Source: JBOGVZ01 sp050692985
Lineage (GTDB): Bacteria > Actinomycetota > UBA4738 > CALAEC01
DNA: 64,000 bases
NCBI GenBank assembly: GCA_050692985.1
Contig: JBOGVZ010000046.1
Coordinates: forward strand, 62,001-126,000
Direction: 5' to 3'
Part shown: piece after piece, positions 31,898 through 40,374 of the stretch
Position numbering within the stretch: the stretch's first letter is position 1
Layout of the letters: each line of letters opens with the position of its first letter
Program-made: the position numbers and the translations under genes
Notes under the pieces: generated by a model
What the model was told of the DNA's origin: nothing
The model's database searches: none
The model's input: the letters and a program-made list of their open reading frames with translations, nothing else

Positions 31898-32714
31898 CCG
31901 ATCACCCCGACGAGCTGCTGGCCGAGTACGCCGACGGCACCCTGGGGCCGGACGACCGGGCCCGGGTCGAGGCCCACCTGGAGGCGTGCCCGTCGTGCCG
32001 CCAGGAGCTGGACCTGGCGTCCGGCGCCCGACGGGCCCTGCGGGCCCTTCCCGAGCTCCCTGTCCCGAGGGGATCACGTTCGGCGTCCTGCGCCGGTCCC
32101 GGCGGCGCGGCCTCCGACCCGGCCTGGCCTGGAAGGTGGCCACCGCGGCAGCGGCGGCCGCGGTGACGATCGCCGGGGTGTTCGTGGTCGTGACCGGACT
32201 TCGAGAGGGCGCGGGGGACGCGGGGGCGCCGGCCGCGGAGAGGGCCCTCCCCCAGGCCGGGCAGGAGGACGCCGCCGGGGTGGAGGCGGAAGCGGAGGCC
32301 CCCTCCGCCCTGGAGGCCTCTCGGGAGGGCCGGGCCGGCCCCCTGTTCACCGCCTCCGATCGCGACTACGACCCCGACACGCTGGCCAAGCTCGGCGGGC
32401 GGCTCAAGGACCAGGCCACGGCATCGATCCCGTCGGGGTTCCCCCAGCCGGCCACGGCCTTCTACGACGAGTTCCGCGTCTCCGACTTCCCGCCGGCAGC
32501 CCGGGCCGCGGCTCGGTGCATCCTGGAGGAGCTTCCGCCCCGGGACCTGGCGGTGCCGTTCCTCATCCAGGAGGCCTGGTTCCAGGGGGACCCGGTCTAC
32601 GTGGCCGCCTTCCTCCAGGGCCCCGGGGCCGACGAGCCCTACGACCGGCTGCTGCTGTGGGTGCTGGAGCGGGAGGGCTGCGCGCTGCGGTACTTCGCCA
32701 CGATCCGGCTCTGA
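31894..32714 (+). pseudogene. Anti-sigma factor (RsmA-like), split by a -1 frameshift
   Basis: The N-terminus MTDHPDELLAEYADGTLGPD with the zinc-binding EAHLEACPSCRQELD (H-x3-C-x2-C) reads from 31894. The membrane helix (KVATAAAAAAVTIAGVFVVV) and outer domain read in another frame, from about 32064 to the stop at 32714. The join lies near 32059-32070, where GTCCCGAGGGG would need one more C to restore a single frame of about 274 residues (LPVPEGITFGVL). The first frame would otherwise run on to 32166 without recognisable sequence. The protein should bind and hold the adjacent sigma factor at the membrane. Sequencing error, a recent mutation or programmed frameshifting are possible, in that order of likelihood. 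Confidence 0.82.
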
Positions 32715-32724
32715 GCCCCCGCCG

Positions 32725-32749
32725 GGAATGGGCCGGGGTTGGAACTGTT
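32725..32749 (+). promoter_or_regulatory. Possible SigR/SigH-type promoter before trxB
   Basis: GGAAT at 32725-32729 and GTT at 32747-32749, with 17 bp between, resemble the thiol-stress promoter GGAAT-N18-GTT that drives trxBA in Streptomyces. It lies 22 bp before the trxB ATG. The motif is short, so this is tentative. Confidence 0.3.
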
Positions 32750-32770
32750 GGAGGAAACCCCTGTGGGACA

Positions 32771-33703
32771 ATGACCGACGTGGACGAGCGAGACATGGTC
32801 ATCATCGGCTCCGGGCCGGCCGGTTTCACGGCCGCGCTGTACGCCGCCCGGGCCAACCTGAAGCCGGTCGTGCTCAAGGGCATCGAGGCCGGGGGGCAGC
32901 TCATGCTGACCACCGAGGTCGAGAACTACCCCGGCTTCCCCGAGGGGATCCTCGGCCCCGAGCTCATGGAGCTCATGGAGAAGCAAGCCGCCCGGTTCGA
33001 CGCCGAGATGCTCCACCAGGCCGCCACCAGGGTGGACCTGTCGCGGTGGCCGGTCGGCGTGTGGTCGGGTGACGAGGAGTTCCGGGCCCGGGCCCTGGTC
33101 ATCGCCACCGGGGCGTCGGCCAAGATGCTCGGCGTGGAGGGCGAGCGCCGCCTGCTGGGCCACGGCGTGTCCACGTGTGCCACCTGCGACGGGTTCTTCT
33201 TCCGCGGCCAGGAGCTGGTGGTGGTCGGCGGCGGGGACTCGGCCATGGAGGAGGCGCTGTTCCTGACGAGGTTCGCCACCAAGGTCACCGTGGTCCATCG
33301 CCGGGGTGAGCTCCGGGCCTCGAAGACCATGCAGGACCGGGCCCGGGCCAACGACAAGATCGAATTCGTGTGGAACTCGGTGGTCGACGAGATCCTGGGC
33401 GACGGATCCGTCCGCGCGGTCCGCCTCAAGGACACCTCCACCGGCGCGACCCGCGAGCTTCCCACCGGCGGCGTGTTCGTGGCCATCGGCCACATCCCCA
33501 ACACCCAGATCTTCGATGGCCAGCTCGACATGGAGGGCGGCTACATCCTGGTGCAGGAGCCCACCACCAAGACCAGCGTGGACGGCGTGTTCGCCGCCGG
33601 CGACGTGGTGGACCACTACTACCGGCAGGCCATCACGGCGGCCGGCATGGGCTGCAAGGCCGCCATGGACGCCGAGCGGTTCCTCGAGGCCCAGGGCCGC
33701 TAA
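32771..33703 (+). CDS. trxB: Thioredoxin reductase
   Basis: A 310-residue flavoenzyme: FAD-binding VIIGSGPAGFTAALYAARA, redox-active CATC in GVSTCATCDGFFF (about residue 137), NADPH-binding VVVGGGDSAMEEALFLTR, and the C-terminal FAD motif VDGVFAAGDVVDHYYRQA. It reduces thioredoxin with NADPH in the cytoplasm. The gene is in the mycobacterial trxB2 position after sigma and anti-sigma genes, but trxA is separated from it here by an M23 peptidase gene. ATG at 32771; GGAGGAAA lies 13-20 nt upstream, slightly far for a ribosome binding site. Confidence 0.96.
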   Translation: MTDVDERDMVIIGSGPAGFTAALYAARANLKPVVLKGIEAGGQLMLTTEVENYPGFPEGILGPELMELMEKQAARFDAEMLHQAATRVDLSRWPVGVWSGDEEFRARALVIATGASAKMLGVEGERRLLGHGVSTCATCDGFFFRGQELVVVGGGDSAMEEALFLTRFATKVTVVHRRGELRASKTMQDRARANDKIEFVWNSVVDEILGDGSVRAVRLKDTSTGATRELPTGGVFVAIGHIPNTQIFDGQLDMEGGYILVQEPTTKTSVDGVFAAGDVVDHYYRQAITAAGMGCKAAMDAERFLEAQGR

Positions 33704-33814
33704 GCACCCGGCCTCCGAGGGACGAGCCGCACCCGGATCGCTCGTCGCTCCCACGCGTCGCTCGCCGGCCTCGCCGCGGTCGCTCCGCCGCACGACCGCC
33801 GGACGGGCGGGCGG

Positions 33815-33820
33815 TACCCT
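33815..33820 (+). promoter_or_regulatory. -10 box (TACCCT) of leaderless M23 peptidase promoter
   Basis: TACCCT ends 6 nt before GTG at 33827. The 123-bp gap after trxB also holds repeated TCGCTC units (about 33751-33795) of no obvious function. Confidence 0.45.
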
Positions 33821-33826
33821 GGGGAG

Positions 33827-34516
33827 GTGCGCGTGGCCCGGATCGCCATCCTCGTTCCCCTGGTGGCGCCGGTGGCCCTGCCCGGTGGTCCGGCGCCGGC
33901 CGCCGAGACGGCCCTCCGGCCGCCGGCCGGCTACTACCGACCGGTGGTCGTGGACGGAACCACGTTCCCCGTGGCCCGGTCCAGCTGGCTGTCCTACCTG
34001 GAGTTCCGAAACGACTGGCACGAGCCTCGCTTCCGGATGATCGACGGGGAGTGGCGGCTGGTGGGGTTCCACGAGGGGGTGGACATCATCGCCGAGAAGG
34101 GGACCCCGGTGGTGGCCGCCGCCCCAGGGTCCGTGGAGGCCGTGGGGTGGACGTTCTACTCGGGAACCCGGGTCGGCGTCCACGGGACCGACGGCCGGTA
34201 CTACTTCTATGCGCACCTTTCGGAGGTCGACCCCGGCGTCGCGGTGGGCACCCCGGTGGAAGCCGGGACGGTGCTGGGCCGCGTGGGCAACACGGGGTAT
34301 GGTCCTCCCGGGCGCGACGACGCCTTCCCCCCGCACCTGCACTTCGGGATCATGGACGGCGGGGGATGGGTAAACCCGTACCCGATGGTGCGCTCGCTGT
34401 ACCGAGCCTCGGTGGCGGCCACCACGGACGGGGAGCGCCGCCTGGCCCGGCGTGCGGACCAGGGGCGACGACAGGCGTTCGAGCGCCTGGTGGCCAAGCT
34501 CTACCTGGAGGAATAG
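33827..34516 (+). CDS. Secreted M23/LytM-type peptidase
   Basis: A 229-residue protein with a signal peptide (about 1-26, ending APAAE) and a LytM domain. The first zinc His and Asp lie in GFHEGVDIIAEKGTPV, the second in HLHFGIMDGGGWVNPYP, with YYFYAHLSEVDPG between them. The motif set H-x3-D / H-x-H is complete, so endopeptidase activity on peptidoglycan is likely. It lies between trxB and trxA, interrupting the usual pair. GTG start with a leaderless promoter. Confidence 0.88.
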   Translation: MRVARIAILVPLVAPVALPGGPAPAAETALRPPAGYYRPVVVDGTTFPVARSSWLSYLEFRNDWHEPRFRMIDGEWRLVGFHEGVDIIAEKGTPVVAAAPGSVEAVGWTFYSGTRVGVHGTDGRYYFYAHLSEVDPGVAVGTPVEAGTVLGRVGNTGYGPPGRDDAFPPHLHFGIMDGGGWVNPYPMVRSLYRASVAATTDGERRLARRADQGRRQAFERLVAKLYLEE

Positions 34517-34573
34517 CGGAGCGCGGGGGGCGGTTGGAACGCAGACCATCCCCATCGAACGCGAGGAGGATCG

Positions 34574-34906
34574 ATGAGTGAGCAGCACTTCGAGGCCACG
34601 GACGCGAACTTCGAGTCCGAGGTCCTGGGCTCGGACAAGGCCGTGCTGGTCGACTTCTGGGCGGACTGGTGCGTCCCGTGTCACATGGTCTCACCGATCG
34701 TCGAGGAGATCGGCCGGGACCAGGCGGAGGTGCTCAGGGTCGCCAAGCTCAACGTGGACGACAACCCGCAGATGTCCCGGCAGTACGGCGTGATGAGCAT
34801 CCCCACGCTGATCCTGTTCAAGGACGGGCAGGAGAAGGCTCGGGTCATCGGGGCCAAGCCCAAGGACGCCATCCTCAAGGAGCTGGAGCCGCACATCGCC
34901 GCCTGA
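34574..34906 (+). CDS. trxA: Thioredoxin
   Basis: A 110-residue thioredoxin with active site FWADWCVPCHMVSP (Cys-Val-Pro-Cys; the commonest form is CGPC) and the cis-Pro in YGVMSIPTLILFKDG. It keeps cytoplasmic protein thiols reduced together with TrxB, 870 bp upstream. ATG at 34574 is preceded by GAGGAGGATCG, a strong ribosome binding site. The position matches mycobacterial trxC. Val instead of Gly in the active-site pair could shift the redox potential, which is a family-level inference. Confidence 0.95.
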   Translation: MSEQHFEATDANFESEVLGSDKAVLVDFWADWCVPCHMVSPIVEEIGRDQAEVLRVAKLNVDDNPQMSRQYGVMSIPTLILFKDGQEKARVIGAKPKDAILKELEPHIAA

Positions 34907-34958
34907 GGCGGCGGATCCCCCGTTTGCGGCCCCACGGGGCCGGCGAAATACTCTGGCC

Positions 34959-36062
34959 GTGGACACGATCTCGCCCGGCACCCGGGGACACGGGGTACGC
35001 GACGTCCAGTCCCGCCTGCTGGCCCTGGGATTCCTCATCGACGCTCCCGAGCTCGCCGAGCACCGCTACGGCGCGTCCACCGAGCAGGCCGTGCGCGCGT
35101 TCCAGCAGGAGCGGGGCCTGCTGGTCGACGGGCTGGTGGGACCGCAGACCTGGCAGGAGATGGTCGAGGCCGGGTACGCGCTGGCCGACCGCGTCCTGTA
35201 CCTCCGGCAGCCCCCATTCCGGGGCGACGATGTCCGCGCGCTGCAGCGCCGTCTGAACACCCTGGGGTTCGACCCCGGGCGGGAGGACGGCATCTTCGGC
35301 GGGCAGACGGCCCAGGCCGTGCGGGACTTCCAGACGAACGTGGGCCTGCGAGCCGACGGCATCGTGGGGGCGACCACCGTCGACGCCCTGGACCGGCTGT
35401 TCCGGGCCCCGGGCAAGGGGCCCGGGCGAACCGCGGTCCGGGAGACCGAGTCCATGCGCACCCCCGGGGGAGCCCTCCCGGGACGCCGGATCGCCATCGA
35501 CCCCGGCCACGGCCCCGACGACCCCGGCGCGGTGGGGCCCGGGGGCCTCACCGAGGCCGAAGCCGCCTACTCCCTGGCGGAGCGGCTGGCGGAGGAGCTG
35601 CGGGCTCGCGGCGCCCACCCCCTGCTGCTGCGCTCTCCCGGAGAGACTCCCGACCAATCCGACCGGGCCACCCGGGCGAACGAGGCCGGCGCCGAGATGG
35701 TGGTGTCGGTGCACCTCAACAACCACGAGGACCCCGCGGCCGAGGGGTCCTCAGCGTACTACTTCGGACGCCTGGGCTCGGTCTCGGTGGCCGGCCAGGC
35801 CCTGGCGGAGCTGTTCCAGGAAGAGGTCGTGGCGGCCACCGGACTGCGGAACGGCCGAACGCATCCCATGTCCTTCCCGATCCTGCGGGAGACGCAGATG
35901 CCGGCGGTCCACGTGGAGCCCTGCTTCATCACGAACCCCAAGGAGGAGCAGCTCCTGAGGGAGGGCCCGTTCCTCCGCGAGACCGCCCTGGCCATGGCCA
36001 GGGCGCTCGACCGTTTCTTCGCCGGTCGCGCGGCGGAGACCCCGGAGCCCGGCCGGCCCTAG
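34959..36062 (+). CDS. N-acetylmuramoyl-L-alanine amidase-fold protein with two peptidoglycan-binding domains (CwlM-like)
   Basis: A 367-residue protein: two PG-binding_1 repeats (about 8-65, GHGVRDVQSRLLALGFL; and 85-145, DVRALQRRLNTLGFDPG), then an Amidase_3 domain with zinc ligands in IAIDPGHGPDDPG, TEAEAAYSLAERL and VVSVHLNNH, and catalytic Glu in VHVEPCFITN. There is no signal peptide, as in mycobacterial CwlM (Rv3915), which occupies the same position and acts inside the cell as a phosphorylation-dependent activator of MurA. A similar regulatory role is plausible given the kinase gene nearby. Its stop shares CTAG with the stop of the convergent GNAT gene. Confidence 0.88.
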   Translation: MDTISPGTRGHGVRDVQSRLLALGFLIDAPELAEHRYGASTEQAVRAFQQERGLLVDGLVGPQTWQEMVEAGYALADRVLYLRQPPFRGDDVRALQRRLNTLGFDPGREDGIFGGQTAQAVRDFQTNVGLRADGIVGATTVDALDRLFRAPGKGPGRTAVRETESMRTPGGALPGRRIAIDPGHGPDDPGAVGPGGLTEAEAAYSLAERLAEELRARGAHPLLLRSPGETPDQSDRATRANEAGAEMVVSVHLNNHEDPAAEGSSAYYFGRLGSVSVAGQALAELFQEEVVAATGLRNGRTHPMSFPILRETQMPAVHVEPCFITNPKEEQLLREGPFLRETALAMARALDRFFAGRAAETPEPGRP

Positions 36063-36640
36063 GCCACCCCCGGCGCCGGGATCGGCAGCGGCGCCGCGGC
36101 GGCCTCCTCCGCCTCCTTCGGCCGCACCGCGGTCTCCAGGTCCAGGCGCATCAGCGGATACCTGGCGTCGTCCCGGAGCACGGTGAACCCGTTGCGGGCC
36201 AGGAACGCCGTCGGCAGCACCCACCCCGAGGCCCACTCGCGGTCCCCCACGGCCTCGAGCGCGTGGAACCCCCGACCCACCAGATCCCTGGCCACCGCCC
36301 GGACCAGCTCGGTGCCCAGTCCGGCCCCCCGCCGGTGGGCCACGACGTAGCAGTAGGAGAGGTAGATGGCGTCCGGGGACACGGCCCCGCACCGGAACCG
36401 GGACAGGCGAGGGTACATCGCCGGCGGGGCGTACTCCGCGAACCCGATGGGCTCGTCCTCCACGACCAGGAGCTTGGCGCACCTCCCCCACTCGAGGAGA
36501 ACGCCGGAGAACCACTCCTCCTTCTCGAAGCTGGCATCCACGGGCGGCTCCTCGGCCAGCTCCCAGAACACGCTGTTCAGCGCCTCGGCCGGCACGTCGG
36601 AGAGGTTGTCCAGGGTGACGTCGACGATGCGGCGTCTCAC
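36059..36640 (-). CDS. GNAT family N-acetyltransferase
   Basis: A 193-residue protein with a GNAT core: YLSYCYVVAHRRGAGLGTEL contains the acetyl-CoA pyrophosphate-binding loop (RRGAGLG), followed by the alpha helix LVRAVARDLVGRG and the terminal LARNGFTVLRDDARYPL. It corresponds by position to Rv3916c between the CwlM-like gene and parB. The substrate is unknown. GTG at 36640 with GAGGAG upstream. A 30-codon open frame with its own promoter ends 10 bp before it and probably belongs to the same transcript. Confidence 0.82.
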   Translation of the reverse strand: MRRRIVDVTLDNLSDVPAEALNSVFWELAEEPPVDASFEKEEWFSGVLLEWGRCAKLLVVEDEPIGFAEYAPPAMYPRLSRFRCGAVSPDAIYLSYCYVVAHRRGAGLGTELVRAVARDLVGRGFHALEAVGDREWASGWVLPTAFLARNGFTVLRDDARYPLMRLDLETAVRPKEAEEAAAAPLPIPAPGVA

Positions 36641-36650
36641 GGCAGGCTCC

Positions 36651-36743
36651 TCAGTCGCGGGCCCTGCGGGCGGAGGCCGCCATCAGAGCACCCAGCAGGA
36701 GCCCCAGGGCGATCGCTCTCGCAGCCCGGGCCGCCTCGCTCAC
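36651..36743 (-). CDS. Small leaderless ORF encoding a 30-residue membrane peptide
   Basis: GTG at 36743 opens a 30-residue frame, VSEAARAARAIALGLLLGAL followed by MAASARRARD: one hydrophobic helix (about 10-22) flanked by Arg residues. TACAAT ends exactly 6 nt before the GTG, the same promoter-start geometry as several real genes in this window. The stop lies 10 bp before the GNAT start. I do not recognise a family. It may be a small membrane protein or a leader that couples translation to the GNAT gene. Confidence 0.5.
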   Translation of the reverse strand: MSEAARAARAIALGLLLGALMAASARRARD

Positions 36744-36749
36744 GCGGCG

Positions 36750-36755
36750 ATTGTA
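36750..36755 (-). promoter_or_regulatory. -10 box (TACAAT) for the small ORF and GNAT gene
   Basis: On the minus strand TACAAT ends 6 nt before GTG at 36743. It is divergent from the aminotransferase promoter about 50 bp away. Confidence 0.45.
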
Positions 36756-36807
36756 GCGGCCGCACGCGCGGCCGGGTCCATTGCGGATGCTCCGCCGGCC
36801 GCCTACC

Positions 36808-38043
36808 ATGGCCGCCACCGTGGCGGACGCCGCCCTCGATCCCCTCCTCGACCTGTACGCGGCCCGGACCCGCGGGATGTCCGCCTCCGAGGTCCGGGCC
36901 CTGTTCGCCGTGGCCTCTCGCCCCGACGTCATCTCGCTGGCGGGCGGCATGCCCTTCGTCGATGCCCTGCCCCGGGACGAGGTGCTGAGGGTGGTCCGGC
37001 GGGTCCTGGAGGAACGATCCAGCGTGGCCCTCCAGTACGGGAGCGGCTCGGGCCAGGACGGCCTCAAGGTGCGGCTGGCCGAGCTGATGGCGGCCGAGGG
37101 CACGGAGGCCGACCCCGGCGACGTCCTCATCACGGTCGGGGCACAGCAAGCCCTCGACCTCGTGGGAAAGGTGTTCATCGACCCCGGCGACGAGATCGTG
37201 GTGGAGGCGCCGTCGTACGTCGGGGCGCTGTCGGCTTTCGCCGCGTACGAGCCGCGGTTCGTGCCCGTCCCGATGGACGAGGAGGGACTGGTCGTCGAGG
37301 CGCTGGAGGAGGCCCTGGCCGGCGGGGTGCGACCCAAGTTCCTGTACACGTGCCCGAGCTTCCACAACCCCGCCGGCGTGACGCTGTCCGAGGAGCGGCG
37401 CCGTCGGTTGACGGAGGTGTGCCGCCGGGCCGGGGTGCCGATCATCGAGGACAACCCGTACGGCCTGCTGCGGTTCGAGGGACGGGCTCCCCCCACGCTC
37501 CGGAGCCTCGATCCGGAGAACGTGGTGTACCTGGGCACGCTGTCGAAGGTCTTCTGCCCGGGCCTGCGGGTGGGCTGGGTGCTGGGGGGCGCCGCCCTCC
37601 TCCAGCGGCTGACGCTGTTCAAGGAGGCATCCGACCTGTGCTCGTCGAACTTCGCCCAGCTCGTGGCGGAGGAGTGGCTGTCCGACGGGGAACGGTGGCG
37701 CAGCTCGCTGGCGGGGTTCAACGAGGTGTACCGGCGCCGCCGTGACGTCGCGCTGCGGACGCTCGAGGCGCACTTCCCCGAGGGCGCCTCGTGGACCCAT
37801 CCCCACGGGGGCTTCTACGTGTGGGTGACGCTGCCGCCGTGGATCGACGCCACCTCCATGCTGACCGCGGCGATCGAGCGCAGGGTGGCCTACGTGCCGG
37901 GGACCGCCTTCTACACCGACGGCTCCGGGCGGGACCGGCTCCGGCTGGCGTTCTGCTACCCGCCCGAGGACGCCATCGAGGAGGGGATCCGCCGGCTCGG
38001 CGAGCTGCTCGGCGAACAAGAGCGCCACCACGCCGCCCGCTAG
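36808..38043 (+). CDS. PLP-dependent aminotransferase, class I/II (2-aminoadipate/MocR-type catalytic domain)
   Basis: About 411 residues. Fold type I aminotransferase features are all visible: substrate loop VISLAGGMPFVDALP, cofactor-binding VGAQQALDLVGKVF, the Asn/Asp pair in YTCPSFHNPAGVTLS and IIEDNPYGLLRF, the Schiff-base Lys in YLGTLSKVFCPGLRVGW, and the C-terminal Arg in RDRLRLAFCYPP. There is no DNA-binding domain, so it is an enzyme rather than a MocR regulator. The substrate is uncertain. TACCAT at 36804-36809 overlaps the ATG, so GTG at 36820 may be the real start. Confidence 0.88.
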   Translation: MAATVADAALDPLLDLYAARTRGMSASEVRALFAVASRPDVISLAGGMPFVDALPRDEVLRVVRRVLEERSSVALQYGSGSGQDGLKVRLAELMAAEGTEADPGDVLITVGAQQALDLVGKVFIDPGDEIVVEAPSYVGALSAFAAYEPRFVPVPMDEEGLVVEALEEALAGGVRPKFLYTCPSFHNPAGVTLSEERRRRLTEVCRRAGVPIIEDNPYGLLRFEGRAPPTLRSLDPENVVYLGTLSKVFCPGLRVGWVLGGAALLQRLTLFKEASDLCSSNFAQLVAEEWLSDGERWRSSLAGFNEVYRRRRDVALRTLEAHFPEGASWTHPHGGFYVWVTLPPWIDATSMLTAAIERRVAYVPGTAFYTDGSGRDRLRLAFCYPPEDAIEEGIRRLGELLGEQERHHAAR

Positions 38044-38128
38044 CAAGCCGGCACCCACGGGGTGGCAACCCTGACGCATCGGCGGGGTGGTTCCCCCGCG
38101 GTGGCGAAAGCCGCCCGAGTGACAGGGC

Positions 38129-38989
38129 TCAGGCGCGTGACGGGCCGACGATGCGGTTCACGATCCGGTCCAGGTCGTCGGCCGATGCGACCTCGATGAT
38201 GACCTTGCCCTTCCGCTTGCCCAGCTCGACCTTCACCCGGGTGGCCAGCTCGTCGGCCAGGATCTCCTCGGCCGCCACGACGCGGGCATCCCGGGGGACG
38301 GCGGCCGCAGGGGCCCGTGGAACGGCGCCCCGGCTGGCGTAGGTCTTCACCAGCTCCTCCGTCTGGCGCACCGACAGCCCTTCGGCGGCCACCCGGAGGG
38401 CCAACGCGATCTGGGCCTCGGGGTCCGGGAGCCCCAGCAGTGCCCGGGCGTGTCCGGCGGCCAGGCTTCCCTGGGCCAGGAGGCGCTGCACCTCCCCCGG
38501 CAGCTGGAGGAGTCGGATCGTGTTGGTGATGTGCGGCCTCGAGTACCCCAGCCGCTCGGCCAGCACTTCCTGCGAGACGCCCAGGTCCTCCAGCAGCTCC
38601 TGGAACGCCGCGGCCTGCTCCAGGGGGGCGAGGTCCTGGCGGTGGATGTTCTCGATCAGGGCCTCCCTGAGGGATTCGGTGTCGTCGGACTCACGGATGA
38701 TCGCCGGGATGGTGGCCAGCCCGGCCATCCTGGCCGCCCGCAGGCGCCGCTCCCCCGCCACCAGCTCGTATCCCCGTTCTCGCCGGCGGACCACGATGGG
38801 CTGAAGGACACCCACCTCCTGGATCGACCGACCCATGGCCGCCAGGCCCTCCTCCTCGAACGCCTCGCGGGGCTGCCGCGGGTTGGGGGCGATCGCCCCC
38901 ACGGGCACCTCGACCAGGCCGCTCTCGTCGGCGGCGCCGGGGATCAAGGCCGACAGGCCCCTGCCGAGCCCTCCTCGCTGCTGGGTCAC
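38129..38989 (-). CDS. parB: Chromosome-partitioning protein ParB
   Basis: A 286-residue CTP-dependent clamp protein. The N-terminal ParA-stimulating segment has GLGRGLSALIP. The CTP-binding ParB/Srx domain has NPRQPREAF, VRRRERGYELVAGERRLRAA and ENIHRQDLAPLEQA. A helix-turn-helix follows (VLAERLGYSRPHITNTIRLL), then a C-terminal dimer domain (VKVELGKRKGKVIIEVA). It loads on parS; two candidate sites lie at 40958-41000. GTG start overlapping the parA stop (GTGA). Confidence 0.95.
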   Translation of the reverse strand: MTQQRGGLGRGLSALIPGAADESGLVEVPVGAIAPNPRQPREAFEEEGLAAMGRSIQEVGVLQPIVVRRRERGYELVAGERRLRAARMAGLATIPAIIRESDDTESLREALIENIHRQDLAPLEQAAAFQELLEDLGVSQEVLAERLGYSRPHITNTIRLLQLPGEVQRLLAQGSLAAGHARALLGLPDPEAQIALALRVAAEGLSVRQTEELVKTYASRGAVPRAPAAAVPRDARVVAAEEILADELATRVKVELGKRKGKVIIEVASADDLDRIVNRIVGPSRA

Positions 38990-40116
38990 GCTTCCTCCCC
39001 TCCTCCACGGTGGATCGCCACCACGGACGGTGGCTCCCCCTCGGGCAGGGGCTCCTCGGTGGCCTCGCGCTCCAGGACCTCCCCCGCCAGCTTCCGATAC
39101 GCCTTCGCCCCCTTCGACCGCGGGTCGTAGTCGGTGATGGGCCTGCCGAACCCGGGGGCCTCGGAGAGCCGTACCGTTCGAGGTATGACGGTATCGTACA
39201 CACGCCCGCCGAAGTACCGGCGGACCTCCTGGACCACCTGCTCCGACAGCTTGGTCCGGGGATCGAACATCGTCAGCACGATCCCAGCAAGCCTCAACCT
39301 CGGGTTGAGGTTCTGCTGGATCAACCTCACGTTGCGGAGGAGCTGGCCAAGGCCCTCGAGCGCGTAGTACTCGCACTGGATCGGGACGATCAGCTCGTCG
39401 GCGGCGCTGAGGGCGTTGACCGTCAGCAGCCCCAGCGAGGGCGGGCAATCGAGCAGGACGAGGTCGTAGGTGTCGGCCAGGTCGCCGATGGCCCTGGCCA
39501 GGCGCATCTCCCTGGAGAACTGGCCGACCAGCTCGATCTCGGCCCCCGCGAGGTCGATCGTCGACGGGATGGCCCACAGGCCGGCCATGGCCGTCTCGTG
39601 GACGGCCTCGGAGGCAGGGAGTCCGGCGGCCAGGATCTGATACGTGCCCACCCCGCGGCTCCCCGGCTCGATGCCCAGCCCGGTGGAGGCGTTCCCCTGT
39701 GGATCGAGATCGACTACCAGGACCTTCTTGCCGAGCTCGGCGATCGCCGCACCCAGGTTGACCGCCGTGGTGCTCTTGCCCACCCCGCCCTTCTGGTTGG
39801 CGATGGCCACGATCCGCCCGCGTGGGCGGATGGGGGCGGGTTGGGGGGCGTCGCTCGCCACGGCCTGCGGTCCGGTTGCCGGGGCAGGGATCTCCGGCGG
39901 CGGCGCCATCGGGGCGGGGATCCCCGCGGGTGTCTCGCCGGGGGAGCCCTCCGCGGGTGTCGCCTCGGCGGGGGAGGGCGGCGGGGGAAGGCCCGGGGTC
40001 TCCCGCTCGGCCTCCCGGTCCCCTCCGGATCCGGTCTGGGGAGGGGGTTCGCCCGGCGGGGCCCGGGGAGGGGCCTCACCGGAGGGTTCCTCGGCCTCCG
40101 GACCGGCCTCGGGCAC
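38986..40116 (-). CDS. parA: Chromosome-partitioning ATPase ParA (Soj), with Pro/Glu-rich N-terminal extension
   Basis: A 376-residue protein. Residues about 1-98 are Pro/Glu/Ala-rich and disordered. The ParA core follows: deviant Walker A IANQKGGVGKSTTAVNL, Walker A' VVDLDPQGNAS, Walker B YDLVLLDCPPSLGLL. It positions origin regions together with ParB. The start is unclear: GTG at 40116 has no ribosome binding site, yet the same frame stays open, without any ATG/GTG/TTG, back to the rsmG stop at 40377, and repeats PDEPSE in that stretch. A GTG overlapping the rsmG stop (40378) could be the true start if an indel lies between. Confidence 0.9.
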   Translation of the reverse strand: MPEAGPEAEEPSGEAPPRAPPGEPPPQTGSGGDREAERETPGLPPPPSPAEATPAEGSPGETPAGIPAPMAPPPEIPAPATGPQAVASDAPQPAPIRPRGRIVAIANQKGGVGKSTTAVNLGAAIAELGKKVLVVDLDPQGNASTGLGIEPGSRGVGTYQILAAGLPASEAVHETAMAGLWAIPSTIDLAGAEIELVGQFSREMRLARAIGDLADTYDLVLLDCPPSLGLLTVNALSAADELIVPIQCEYYALEGLGQLLRNVRLIQQNLNPRLRLAGIVLTMFDPRTKLSEQVVQEVRRYFGGRVYDTVIPRTVRLSEAPGFGRPITDYDPRSKGAKAYRKLAGEVLEREATEEPLPEGEPPSVVAIHRGGGEEA

Positions 40117-40374
40117 GGGCCTGGCGGACCCGGGAGGCGGCTCGCCGCGCGGGGGGGCGGGGCCGGGGGCCGGGCGTGCACCCTCGGACGGCTCATCCGG
40201 TGACCCCGGCGGCTCGGGGGGGTGGGGCGCCTCCGACGGCTCATCCGGGGACCCGGGGGCGTCCCGGGACGCCGCGGTCGCGTCCTCTACCCGTTCGCCC
40301 TCCGGCTCCCCGGAACCCTCAAGGTCATCTTGAGGGTCGTCGGGTCGAGGCCTGAACCTCCTGAACGTCGTCGA

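Noticed and set aside
33704..33826. Repeated TCGCTC units between trxB and the M23 peptidase gene as a regulatory array
   Set aside because: Spacing is irregular and the composition is ordinary for this GC content; no palindrome was found.
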